Positions 42,296 through 50,229 of a stretch of DNA of 64,000 nucleotides are shown piece by piece. The stretch is from Halorientalis sp. LT38 (GTDB taxonomy: Archaea; Halobacteriota; Halobacteria; Halobacteriales; Haloarculaceae). Position 1 is the stretch's first letter. Each line of letters begins with the position of its first letter. The stretch is taken from assembly GCF_037031225.1 (NCBI RefSeq), contig NZ_JAYEZN010000001.1:2976001-3040000 (forward strand), written 5' to 3'. Both the position numbers and the translations under genes were made by a program. The notes under the pieces were generated by a model that saw only the letters and a list, made by a program, of their open reading frames with translations, was not told the DNA's origin and ran no database searches.

Positions 42296-42409
42296 ATGGT
42301 GACAGTATCGAGTACGGTTTGGCAGTCTCCGCGCGGCGGCAGTGCGGGCCGCGACTGCCTCGCGGGAAAGGTGCTGAAACCGCCCGAAAAGCACAAACAC
42401 AAACTATGA
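42296..42409 (+). CDS. Possible 37-residue leader ORF overlapping the S-layer start
   Basis: ATG 42296, about 12 bases after the predicted transcript start, opens 37 codons ending in TGA at 42407-42409, which shares ATGA with the S-layer ATG (42406). The peptide is basic (ends KPPEKHKHKL). There is no Shine-Dalgarno motif before the S-layer ATG, so reinitiation after this ORF is an attractive mechanism. Coding status is unproved. Confidence 0.4.
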   Translation: MVTVSSTVWQSPRGGSAGRDCLAGKVLKPPEKHKHKL

Positions 42410-45195
42410 CAGGAACACGCGACAAGATCCGCAGTCTGTTCCTCGCGACCCTGATGGTACTCTCCGTCTTCGGAGGCACCATCGCGTTCTCGGGAGCAAC
42501 GGCTGCACAATCCGCAGGTAACTGGGGATTCACCCAGGATACCGATCCGACTGAACAGAAGAACAATCAATATGACGAAACACTGACGTCCAGTGGCGGT
42601 CCGTACTGGCAGGGTCAGCGCCTTGTCATTCAGGCCCAGAACGTTGGAACTAGTACGCTTCAGATCCGAGAGAGCGTGAGCAAAGACGGCGGTGGCGAAC
42701 GCCTCCCGTCCGGTTCGCTGGTCCGTGAAGTGAACCTGAACAATAACGATGCGGCCATCATCAACACGGCCGGCCTCGAAGGCTCCTACGTGATCACAAC
42801 CGGAAGCGGCAATGGTGACGTGATCAACTTCGAGAATGGTGCTGCTGACGGTACGCCTCACTCGGGCTACTTCGCAAATGATGGCACTGTGAGCCTCGGA
42901 TCCGGTAACAGTGTTAACGATGCCGTTGAGCTGGCCTCCTTCGAGGTCACGTCTCAGAACCTGGACGCCAGCTTCCAGTCCGCTGAGTCGGCTCAGGAAA
43001 AGATCTTCCTCGAGGTCGACTCCGCTCGCGGGGACTCCGACCTTCTCGTCACCGCTGACGGTCTCGACGACGACGAAGTTGTCGAGATCTTCAACGACGA
43101 GTTCAACACGAGTGACGACGACAACTCCGTGCAGGCGATCTACGACGCGAGTGACAGCAGTGTCTCAGCTGGGGACCAGTCACTCGCTAATGCAGGTGCG
43201 AGTTCCTCGTACGGTGACGGTGTCGTCTTCGACGGCGTTGACAGTCAGGCCAACATCTCGGCCAACTTCAACGACATCGATACGGGTGACTACGAGTTCG
43301 AGTTCGAGGTTACCGACACCGGTGTCTCGGACAGCTCGTCTGTCACCGTGAGCGACGAGGAGGACGTTGACGCCGAGATTCTCAACGGTGGCGTTGCGAC
43401 GGCCGCGCAGGGTGACTTCGCTGTGGTTCCGATCCAGCTCGAGGAGACGGACACGGCCCGAGTCAACCTCGGCTTCAACGACGTCAACTTCAACGCGTCC
43501 TTCCAGGTCGAAGACGGTAACGACGATGGTCTCGTGACGGTCGAGATCAACACGCGTTACGCCGGTCTTCAGAATGGACTCGGACAGTCCACTGCTGACG
43601 ACGTCCTCGGAGCGGCATTGACCGTCTCCGACAATCAGGACAGTGTGACTATCCCGTCCGGTTCGGATTGGGGCATGTGGTCGCCGAGTGGCGGAACCGA
43701 TCACATCAACAGCCCGATGGACGCTGACCAGTACGACATCAACGTTACACACGTCGACGACATCAACAACGAGTTCGACGTCGGTACGGTCCAGATCGTC
43801 GAACCGTCGGTCGACGGCATCACCAGCTGGACGATGCCCAGCAACGTCTTCTCCGACGTGGAGGAAGACGAGACCGCGGAACTCTACGAGTACATCCAGA
43901 ACGGTGAGCTGACCGAGTCCGACTCGGTCGCCAAGCGCGACGTGCTGGTCTTCCAGATCCAGTCGACCAGCATGTTCGGCGAGCTAAAGGCTGCTGAGAG
44001 TGCTTCTGGCGTCGACTACGCGGACGCACTCAACCAGATCGCCTCCTACAACGATAGCTACGATTCCGCGAACGGCAAGAGCTTCAAGTTCCTCGTCGAG
44101 CAGACCAGCGACACCACGCGAGCGAACACTGACCCCAAGCAGGTTGACCTCGCTGCCAGTGCCGGTAACGGTGTCAAGGTCGTTCCCGACGAGCGTAACT
44201 CCTCGCTGTTCGTCGTCATGAAGGAGAACAACCTGCAGCTTACCCGCACTCTTGGCTCCGGCAGTTCCAACCTCGAGATGGCTGAGGGTGACGCCTACGA
44301 GGCGAACTGGACGGTCTTCGACAACACCGGCCTTGACAGCGACAATGCGGGCGTCACTGACACGGCCGAGATCACCGAGAAGTCCATCGACTTCGACACG
44401 GACGCTGGCGGCGTCATCCGCGTCGCTGCCGCGCCCGGTCAGGTCATCTCGGGCTCCACGAGCGTCGCCCCCGGTACGGAGCTGAACGTCCGGCTCCGCT
44501 CCACGGGCGACACGCCGTTCCTCGAGGACCCCGAAGCTATCGTCCAGCCTGACGGCACGTTCAACGCCACGGTCGATCTCTCCGACCGCGCGCAGAACGC
44601 GTCCTTTAGCGCCAACGCGCAGGGCTTCGATAGCGACTTCGACACGCCCGGTGTCATCGGTCAGGCACCCACGGCTGACGTCGACTTCGAGGACCAGACC
44701 GTCGAGAACGGGTCCGTGACCGTCGACGCGACGCTCTCGGACGGCGGCTTCATCTCGCTCCGTACGGGTTCGCCCGACGGCGAGATCGTGGGCGCCTCCG
44801 AGTACCTCGGTGAGGGCGACAACACCGCCACCATCGACGTCGATCCGCTGTCCGAGGAGACCGAGCTGTACGCGGTCGCCCACCAGGACACGAACGACAA
44901 CGAAGCCCTCGACTTCGAGGTCGGTGGCTCCACGGACGGCCCGTACACCACGAGTAACGGGACGGTCGTGAGCGACTCCGCGATGATCTCGCCGCAGGAC
45001 GACACCGAGACCACCACGGAGCAGCAGACCACCGAAGAACCCACCACCGAAGACACGGAGACCGATGCTCCGGAGACCGACGGTGGCGACGACGGTGACG
45101 AGGAAACCACCGCGGGCGACGGTGCTGGCTTCACGGCCGTCATCGCGCTCGTCGCACTCCTCGCCGCGGCGCTGATCGCAGTCCGCCGCGACTAA
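42406..45195 (+). CDS. csg: S-layer glycoprotein
   Basis: A 929-residue secreted protein: Sec signal peptide MTGTRDKIRSLFLATLMVLS with cleavage after SGATAAQ, a long acidic, Asn/Ser/Thr-rich ectodomain with many N-x-S/T sequons, a Thr/Glu-rich (ETTTEQQTTEEPTTED) O-glycosylation-type spacer, and a C-terminal helix GFTAVIALVALLAAALIAVR of the PGF-CTERM type. It builds the surface lattice and is lipid-anchored after archaeosortase cleavage in relatives. The PGF tripeptide is AGF here. The archaeosortase gene follows at 45,307. Confidence 0.93.
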   Translation: MTGTRDKIRSLFLATLMVLSVFGGTIAFSGATAAQSAGNWGFTQDTDPTEQKNNQYDETLTSSGGPYWQGQRLVIQAQNVGTSTLQIRESVSKDGGGERLPSGSLVREVNLNNNDAAIINTAGLEGSYVITTGSGNGDVINFENGAADGTPHSGYFANDGTVSLGSGNSVNDAVELASFEVTSQNLDASFQSAESAQEKIFLEVDSARGDSDLLVTADGLDDDEVVEIFNDEFNTSDDDNSVQAIYDASDSSVSAGDQSLANAGASSSYGDGVVFDGVDSQANISANFNDIDTGDYEFEFEVTDTGVSDSSSVTVSDEEDVDAEILNGGVATAAQGDFAVVPIQLEETDTARVNLGFNDVNFNASFQVEDGNDDGLVTVEINTRYAGLQNGLGQSTADDVLGAALTVSDNQDSVTIPSGSDWGMWSPSGGTDHINSPMDADQYDINVTHVDDINNEFDVGTVQIVEPSVDGITSWTMPSNVFSDVEEDETAELYEYIQNGELTESDSVAKRDVLVFQIQSTSMFGELKAAESASGVDYADALNQIASYNDSYDSANGKSFKFLVEQTSDTTRANTDPKQVDLAASAGNGVKVVPDERNSSLFVVMKENNLQLTRTLGSGSSNLEMAEGDAYEANWTVFDNTGLDSDNAGVTDTAEITEKSIDFDTDAGGVIRVAAAPGQVISGSTSVAPGTELNVRLRSTGDTPFLEDPEAIVQPDGTFNATVDLSDRAQNASFSANAQGFDSDFDTPGVIGQAPTADVDFEDQTVENGSVTVDATLSDGGFISLRTGSPDGEIVGASEYLGEGDNTATIDVDPLSEETELYAVAHQDTNDNEALDFEVGGSTDGPYTTSNGTVVSDSAMISPQDDTETTTEQQTTEEPTTEDTETDAPETDGGDDGDEETTAGDGAGFTAVIALVALLAAALIAVRRD

Positions 45196-45199
45196 ACCA

Positions 45200-45238
45200 C
45201 CGGCCTAACCGCCGGCCTTCGATCAATTCCCTTTCTTT
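45200..45238 (+). terminator. Probable terminator of the S-layer gene
   Basis: CCGGC (45200-45204) can pair with GCCGG (45211-45215), followed by a T-rich stretch ending CTTTCTTTC. It lies just after the S-layer TAA (45193-45195). Confidence 0.45.
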
Positions 45239-45306
45239 CGACGCCACCCGGGTAGCGACAGCTACGGCTCCCGATCGTCGGTTACGCTCGGGTAACGACA
45301 AGACAT

Positions 45307-46305
45307 ATGCCGGTCATCGTCGAAGCGTCTGGTAGAATGCAAGAGACGGTGCTGGGCGCGCTGGCGTGGGTCGGGCAGTTCTCCGACCCGCTCGCCTGGC
45401 TCGTGATCGCCGCCTTCGGCACCGGCGCGGTGCTGGACTGGTACGACTGGCACCGCGACGCGGCACGAACGATTTCGGTCGCCGCCTGGGTCCTCTTTGC
45501 GCTGTTCTGGTTCACGCAGATTCACCACTTCGCGTTCGTCCAGAAGAGCATCGTCGAGGGGATCGGGACCCTCGTCGCCGTCCCTGCCTCGCTGTACGTC
45601 GCCCTCCTTCTCCACCGCGGCCGGGACTCGCTGTTGGTCCTCTCGCGGGCCGTCGCGGTGATGGGTGCGGTATTCCTGCCGTTCGAGGCCATCCTCGTCC
45701 TTCAGGAACTGCTCATCGAAGCGGTCACTCGACAGACGGAGTTCCTGATGGGGCTGCTTGGCTACCACCCCGAGGTGATCCCGGGGAGTGAGGTCAAAGC
45801 GGAGTACGAGGCCTTCCGGAACACGTTCGTGTTCTACCCAGAGGAGAACTACCGGATAACCTATACGATCATCATCGCGTGTACGGGCATCGGGAGCATG
45901 GCCATCTTCGTGGGGCTGATCGCGGCGGTCCGCGCGCCGCTTAATCGCAAACTCCGCGCGCTGGCGGTGTCGATCCCGGTCATCTACGCCCTCAATCTCG
46001 TCCGGAACGTGTTCATCGGCCTCTCGTTCGGGACCATGAAGATGCAGCTGGTTCCCGAGGCGACGGCGAGCCTGTTCGCGTTCGACCTGGCGGCCGATCC
46101 GGGCCTGGTCTCCTACTACTGGGCCGATCGGATCATCGCCCAGAGCGCCTCGGTCGTGGCGCTGGTGGCGATCACCTGGCTGGTCGTTCGCGAACTCCCG
46201 GAAGTGCTGATCGTCATCGAGGACCTCCTCTATATGGCGACGGGCAGCGAGTACGACCTCCGGGGTGCACTGGGCGTGCCGGTCGCTCGAGCCGATGGCG
46301 AGTGA
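45307..46305 (+). CDS. artA: Archaeosortase A (PGF-CTERM specific)
   Basis: A 332-residue protein with about eight membrane helices. The exosortase-family catalytic residues are visible: Cys192 in IIIACTGIGSM and Arg233 in LNLVRNVFIG. It cleaves C-terminal PGF-CTERM tails outside the membrane so the protein can be transferred to an archaeol lipid. ATG 45307 is used; a second in-frame ATG at 45337 is possible. Its place directly downstream of the S-layer gene, its main substrate in relatives, supports the call. Confidence 0.93.
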   Translation: MPVIVEASGRMQETVLGALAWVGQFSDPLAWLVIAAFGTGAVLDWYDWHRDAARTISVAAWVLFALFWFTQIHHFAFVQKSIVEGIGTLVAVPASLYVALLLHRGRDSLLVLSRAVAVMGAVFLPFEAILVLQELLIEAVTRQTEFLMGLLGYHPEVIPGSEVKAEYEAFRNTFVFYPEENYRITYTIIIACTGIGSMAIFVGLIAAVRAPLNRKLRALAVSIPVIYALNLVRNVFIGLSFGTMKMQLVPEATASLFAFDLAADPGLVSYYWADRIIAQSASVVALVAITWLVVRELPEVLIVIEDLLYMATGSEYDLRGALGVPVARADGE

Positions 46306-46312
46306 GTAGCTC

Positions 46313-47083
46313 TCAGTCTTCGGCCAGTTCGGGCGGCAGCCCGGCGAGATCGACCAGCGCGTCTCGTTCCAACAGGTGCAGGTCACCGGGGATCACGAGC
46401 AGGTGCAGCGGCGGCCCGAAGTCGCGCTCGGCGAGCGCCGACAGTTCGTCTGCGGCGACCGTGGGGCTATCGCTGCCGGCCTGACAGACGGCGACGGCCG
46501 GGAGATCTTCGTACTCCTCGGCGAGGAGGCCGGCGGCCGTCGCGGCAGTCATGTAGTCCTCGTCGGCGGCCTTGATGTCGAGGTAGACGAGCGTGTGAAG
46601 GCCGCGCTCGCGGTTGTCGTCGATGGTCTCGACGACGCTTTCGGGGACGCCGGTGCCGCCGTGGGCGCGCTCGAAGGGGAGGGTGGTCGCCTTTCCGAAC
46701 CGGTAGTTCTGGAGGCCCGTGAGCGAACTCGCGGCGGTCTGGGCGGTCGTGCCGTGGACGACGGCGGTGTCGATCCCGCGGTCGCGGGCACGCAGTCGGA
46801 GGTCGACGTGGGTCGTCGAGATCATCGGGTCGCCGGCGGTCAGGAAGACGGCGTCGCCCGCCTCGGCGGCGTCGAGGATCGGGTCGGGGTCCCGTTCGAC
46901 GCCCTCGCGGTCGCGGACCTCGATCGTGACGTCGTGGTGTGCTTCCAGGTCGGCGACGGTGGAGCCGACGAGTTTCGAGGTGTAGAACTCGGCGAACGCC
47001 CGGTCGGCGGCGCGGAGCCGGTCGCGGCCCGCGACGGTGATCGAGCGCTCGTCGTACAGCCCGAGGCCGACGAACGTGAGCAT
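46313..47083 (-). CDS. dphB: Diphthine synthase
   Basis: A 256-residue tetrapyrrole-methylase-fold protein starting MLTFVGLGLYDERSIT. FLTAGDPMISTTHVDLRLRA is the SAM-binding region, and HGTTAQTAASSLTGLQNYRF the substrate loop. It methylates the modified histidine of elongation factor 2 on the way to diphthamide. Convergent with artA. Confidence 0.95.
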   Translation of the reverse strand: MLTFVGLGLYDERSITVAGRDRLRAADRAFAEFYTSKLVGSTVADLEAHHDVTIEVRDREGVERDPDPILDAAEAGDAVFLTAGDPMISTTHVDLRLRARDRGIDTAVVHGTTAQTAASSLTGLQNYRFGKATTLPFERAHGGTGVPESVVETIDDNRERGLHTLVYLDIKAADEDYMTAATAAGLLAEEYEDLPAVAVCQAGSDSPTVAADELSALAERDFGPPLHLLVIPGDLHLLERDALVDLAGLPPELAED

Positions 47084-47164
47084 ATCTGTCGTCCGGGGGC
47101 CGCGGGGTTAAACGGCCCGACCTGGAGCGTCAGGCTTACCGCCGGCGGTCGCCGAGGAGTGGAC

Positions 47165-48166
47165 ATGTCGGTGCCATGCGTGTGTGTCGCCCGCGAGGCC
47201 GGCGAGGCCGCCCGTCAGGAGCTCGCGGCCGCCGAGCTGGTGGACGACGCCCACCGGATCGAACACGCCGACGGGCGGCTCTACATCCCGGTCGTCGACC
47301 CCGATGCGGTTCCCGAGGGGTACGAGGTGGTCGACCGCGACGCACCCGTGCGCGAGACACAGACCATGCCCGCGGATCTCGTGGACTTCGAGCCCTCCTA
47401 CGAGCGGATCGGTGAAGTCGCGATCATCGACGAGGACGATCCGGACCGGGCGCGCGCGCTTGCCGACGCCATCGTCGACTCGGCGCTGCCGGTCCACACC
47501 GTCTTGAACCGCGCCTCGAAGGTCAAGGGCGACCTCCGGGTGCGCGACTGGGAGGTGCTGGCGAGTCCGGACGAGGCCGAGGCCGCGCCCACCGAGGCCG
47601 TTCACCGCGAGTACGGCTGCGAGTACGCGGTGGATCTCGCCGAGGTGTACTTTTCGCCCAGACTGGCGACCGAGCGCCACCGCGTCGCCGAACAGGTCTC
47701 GGCCGGCGAGCACGCTTTCGACATGTTCGCGGGCGTCGGGCCGTTCGTGATCCCGTTCGCGGAGCGCGGTGCCGAGGCCGTCGGCGTCGACCTCAACGCG
47801 CGGGCGATCGAGTACCTCCGGGCGAACGCGGAGCGCAACGACGTCGCGGATCGGGTGACCGCGATCGAGGGAGACGTCCGCGACGTGGCCGGCGAGTACG
47901 AGAACTGGGCCGACCGGATCGTGATGAACCTGCCTCACAGCGCCGGCGAGTTCCTCGACACGGCGGTGGCGCTGGCCGGCGACGAGGCCGTGCTCCACTA
48001 CTACGACATCCAGCACGAGGACGACCCGTTCGGGCCGGGCGAGCGCGCGATCCGGGCGGCGGCCGAACCCGAGTACGAGGTGACGGTCGAGACGCGACAC
48101 ACCGTCCGGTCGTACGCGCCCCACGAGTTGAACGTCGTGCTGGACGTGCGATTGACGCGGCGGTGA
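47165..48166 (+). CDS. trm5b: tRNA (guanine-37-N1)-methyltransferase Trm5b
   Basis: A 333-residue enzyme: an N-terminal D1/D2 region, then a class I SAM fold with motif I DMFAGVGPFVIPFAERG, motif II VGVDLN and the NLPHSAGEFLD catalytic motif (NPPR-like, here NLPH). VLNRASKVKG marks the tRNA-binding D2 domain. It methylates G37 next to the anticodon to prevent frameshifting. ATG 47165 is used. Confidence 0.93.
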   Translation: MSVPCVCVAREAGEAARQELAAAELVDDAHRIEHADGRLYIPVVDPDAVPEGYEVVDRDAPVRETQTMPADLVDFEPSYERIGEVAIIDEDDPDRARALADAIVDSALPVHTVLNRASKVKGDLRVRDWEVLASPDEAEAAPTEAVHREYGCEYAVDLAEVYFSPRLATERHRVAEQVSAGEHAFDMFAGVGPFVIPFAERGAEAVGVDLNARAIEYLRANAERNDVADRVTAIEGDVRDVAGEYENWADRIVMNLPHSAGEFLDTAVALAGDEAVLHYYDIQHEDDPFGPGERAIRAAAEPEYEVTVETRHTVRSYAPHELNVVLDVRLTRR

Positions 48167-48224
48167 CCGGAGATCGATTCGCAACCCTTATTGCGATTAT
48201 GTGCCCACGTTTCGATGCACACGG

Positions 48225-48330
48225 AGTGCCGGTGTCTCGCTGAACGAAGTGAAGCGAGGCTCGGCAGACGAGTGAAACGAGTCTGCCGGTGTACCACCGA
48301 GCGAAGCGAGGTGGTGCTCGGGGCGTGAAC
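48225..48330. repeat. Cluster of palindromes just upstream of tRNA-Thr
   Basis: Consecutive inverted repeats are separated by GAGTGAAACGA- or GAGCGAAGCGA-type loops: CGGCAGAC...GTCTGCCG (8-bp arms) and ACCACC...GGTGGT (6-bp arms), with a weaker TCTCGCT...AGCGAGG before them. The same loop words appear in the clusters at 1,741 and 25,664. They end 11 bp before the tRNA. Length, sequence and lack of regular spacing exclude a CRISPR. Confidence 0.65.
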
Positions 48331-48341
48331 CGTGTGAACGC

Positions 48342-48415
48342 GCCGGTGTAGCTCAGACTGGCAGAGCGAATCCTTCGTAAGGATTAGGCCGAGGGTTCAA
48401 ATCCCTCCACCGGCT
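48342..48415 (+). tRNA. tRNA-Thr (CGT anticodon)
   Basis: Acceptor GCCGGTG pairs with CACCGGC, the anticodon arm is AATCC-TTCGTAA-GGATT giving CGT (codon ACG), and the T arm is GAGGG-TTCAAAT-CCCTC. Discriminator T at 48415. No intron. Its last 11 bases plus six flanking bases are repeated at 48502-48518. Confidence 0.95.
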
Positions 48416-48501
48416 TTCTGCTGCGAGCGAATCTCGAGCAGCGAAAGCCAGAGGGATTTGAAGCAGGGAGGAGCTGCGCTCCGACCGTGGTTCACAATCC
48501 T

Positions 48502-48518
48502 CTCCACCGGCTTTCTGC
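48502..48518 (+). repeat. 17-bp direct repeat of the tRNA-Thr 3' end
   Basis: CTCCACCGGCTTTCTGC occurs at 48405-48421 (end of tRNA-Thr plus flank) and again at 48502-48518, 97 bp downstream, also preceded by a TTCA-AATC-like word. A duplicated tRNA 3' end is what integrase-mediated insertion leaves behind; a small tandem duplication is the alternative. No integrase gene is visible. Confidence 0.7.
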
Positions 48519-48531
48519 GACGACCGTTCGA

Positions 48532-48954
48532 TCACTTCACTCGAACTGTCCCGGCCATCCCCGAACTCTCGTGTGGGATACAGTAGTAGCCGTAGGTTCC
48601 TGGTCGGTCGAGGGTGTACTCGTAGTTCTCGCCCGGTGCGATGAGTCCCTCGGTGACCCGGTTTCTCGCAGCGCGCTCTGACTCGAAGCCACCACTCGCG
48701 AAGTAGGCGGCCTCGTCTGGAATCTCGTCTGCAGATGCGGTGACAGTGTGATCGACGTCGCTCTCGTTCGTCCACCGAACCGTCTCTCCCGATTCGATCG
48801 GCACGGTCTCCGGTTCGAACGTGCGGTCGTCGGGCATCGTGACGGTCTGGATCGACGACGACTGTCTGTTCGAACAGCCGGCGGTGCCGACAGTCGCCAG
48901 GGTGGCAGTGCCGAGACGCAACACCGCCCGTCGGTCGTAGCGTTCGAGTGACAT
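48532..48954 (-). CDS. Cupredoxin (halocyanin-like) Tat lipoprotein
   Basis: A 140-residue exported blue-copper protein. RRAVLRLGTATLATVGTAGC combines a twin-arginine start and a lipobox with Cys27. The cupredoxin part keeps the type 1 ligands: His in VDHTVTA, Cys and His in YYCIPH, and Met in SSGMAGTV. It would carry electrons outside the membrane. Last gene of the cluster below the ZIP transporter (24-bp gap), so it probably serves the multicopper oxidase. Confidence 0.88.
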   Translation of the reverse strand: MSLERYDRRAVLRLGTATLATVGTAGCSNRQSSSIQTVTMPDDRTFEPETVPIESGETVRWTNESDVDHTVTASADEIPDEAAYFASGGFESERAARNRVTEGLIAPGENYEYTLDRPGTYGYYCIPHESSGMAGTVRVK

Positions 48955-48978
48955 TGTAACAGTGAGGTGTGGGACCTA

Positions 48979-50229
48979 TTAGAGTACCACGAAGAGGTCG
49001 GTCACGTACATCACGCCGAGTCCGAGCAGGAACGCGAGCAAATTCGTGGCGCTGGCCAAGCGACCGCCTGCATCCCGGACCATTCGCGCAATTTCCCAGT
49101 CGACCTGCAGTATCGCACCGACCCCGATCGCGAGGAAGAAGGCGCCGATCGTCGGCGAGTAAGCGAGACTCCCGATCCAGCCACCGAGGATGACGGGTGC
49201 GCCGGCGATGACGCCGAGTGCGGCGAAGTGCTTGACCGACGGGCGTTCGCCACGGGCGACCGGCGCAACGACGGCGGGGCCTTCCGTCACGTTGTGGAGC
49301 ATGAACCCGATGACGAGGAACGCGCCGAGCGACACGCGCCCGAGTGCGAACGAACTCCCGATAGCGAGTCCCTCCGCGAGGTTGTGCAGGCCGATCCCGA
49401 TCGCGACCAGATAGGCGATCCAGAGACCGCTACTGGCCCGGCTATCTCCGGCGGCGACACGGCCCGTACGCCACGCGCTGATCGCCTGGACCAGGAGAAG
49501 GGCCCCGAGGATTCCAAAGACGACCAGGAGGTTACCCTCGAAGGCGCCTGGAACCCGCTCGGCGAGTTCGAATGCCTCGAACCCGGCGTCGAACGCCAGG
49601 AAGCCCAGGACGCCGGCCGCGAACAGGAGAACGGCGTGCAGCCAGCGATCACTCATCGTCTTGATGTAGGGGAACCAGAGCATCCCCAGTGCGACCGGGA
49701 TCACGCCGACGAACAGCCCGATGACTGCGAGCGTCCCGAGCAGACCGGGGCTCAATCCGGGTGACTGACTCGGCGCGACGATCGTATTGTGGAACGTCGC
49801 CCCGTCGGAGAGGACGAGCGCGACTTCGAGATCCCACCCCGGATTCCAGTGATACGGGAGCACGATCTGTGCGCTCTCCATCGGCGCGAGCGTGTTGTCA
49901 CCGCCGGCGCCTTCGACCCGGAAATCCCAGTAGGCTTCGTCGACGAGCACCTGTGAGATCGTCACGGATTCGGGCCCGTTGTTCGTCGCGTGCAACACGA
50001 CCGTTCCGTCGCTCGGAAGCGTCGTGTGGGTGATCGTCACGTCGGGGAGCGGGGCGCCGCTCTGCACACCGGCGAGCGGTGACGTGAATACGAACACGCC
50101 CAGCACGAGCACGAGCAACACGACCGGGAGCAACGCGCTGACCCATCGCGGAAGCCCGAGCGGTTGTCTGATCTCGTTCTCGGCCGGTACTCCACCGTCC
50201 GTCGTCGAGTTTCGTGACTCGTCGGCCAT
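48979..50229 (-). CDS. ZIP-family metal transporter with extracytoplasmic N-terminal domain
   Basis: A 416-residue protein. One N-terminal anchor helix (about 29-50) is followed by a ~110-residue beta-rich extracytoplasmic domain, then about eight membrane helices of the ZIP fold. The metal-site helices show HNLAEGLAIGSSF (helix IV, HNxxEG) and HNVTEGPA (helix V). ZIP proteins import Zn, Fe or Mn. The beta domain (DVTITHTTLPSDGTVVLH...) resembles a CARDB-like fold. Its ATG directly follows the multicopper oxidase stop, so oxidation and uptake are likely linked. Confidence 0.85.
   Translation of the reverse strand: MADESRNSTTDGGVPAENEIRQPLGLPRWVSALLPVVLLVLVLGVFVFTSPLAGVQSGAPLPDVTITHTTLPSDGTVVLHATNNGPESVTISQVLVDEAYWDFRVEGAGGDNTLAPMESAQIVLPYHWNPGWDLEVALVLSDGATFHNTIVAPSQSPGLSPGLLGTLAVIGLFVGVIPVALGMLWFPYIKTMSDRWLHAVLLFAAGVLGFLAFDAGFEAFELAERVPGAFEGNLLVVFGILGALLLVQAISAWRTGRVAAGDSRASSGLWIAYLVAIGIGLHNLAEGLAIGSSFALGRVSLGAFLVIGFMLHNVTEGPAVVAPVARGERPSVKHFAALGVIAGAPVILGGWIGSLAYSPTIGAFFLAIGVGAILQVDWEIARMVRDAGGRLASATNLLAFLLGLGVMYVTDLFVVL

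Noticed and set aside
48225-48330. CRISPR-like repeat array
   Set aside because: The palindromes differ from each other, have no constant spacer length, and no cas gene is in the window.
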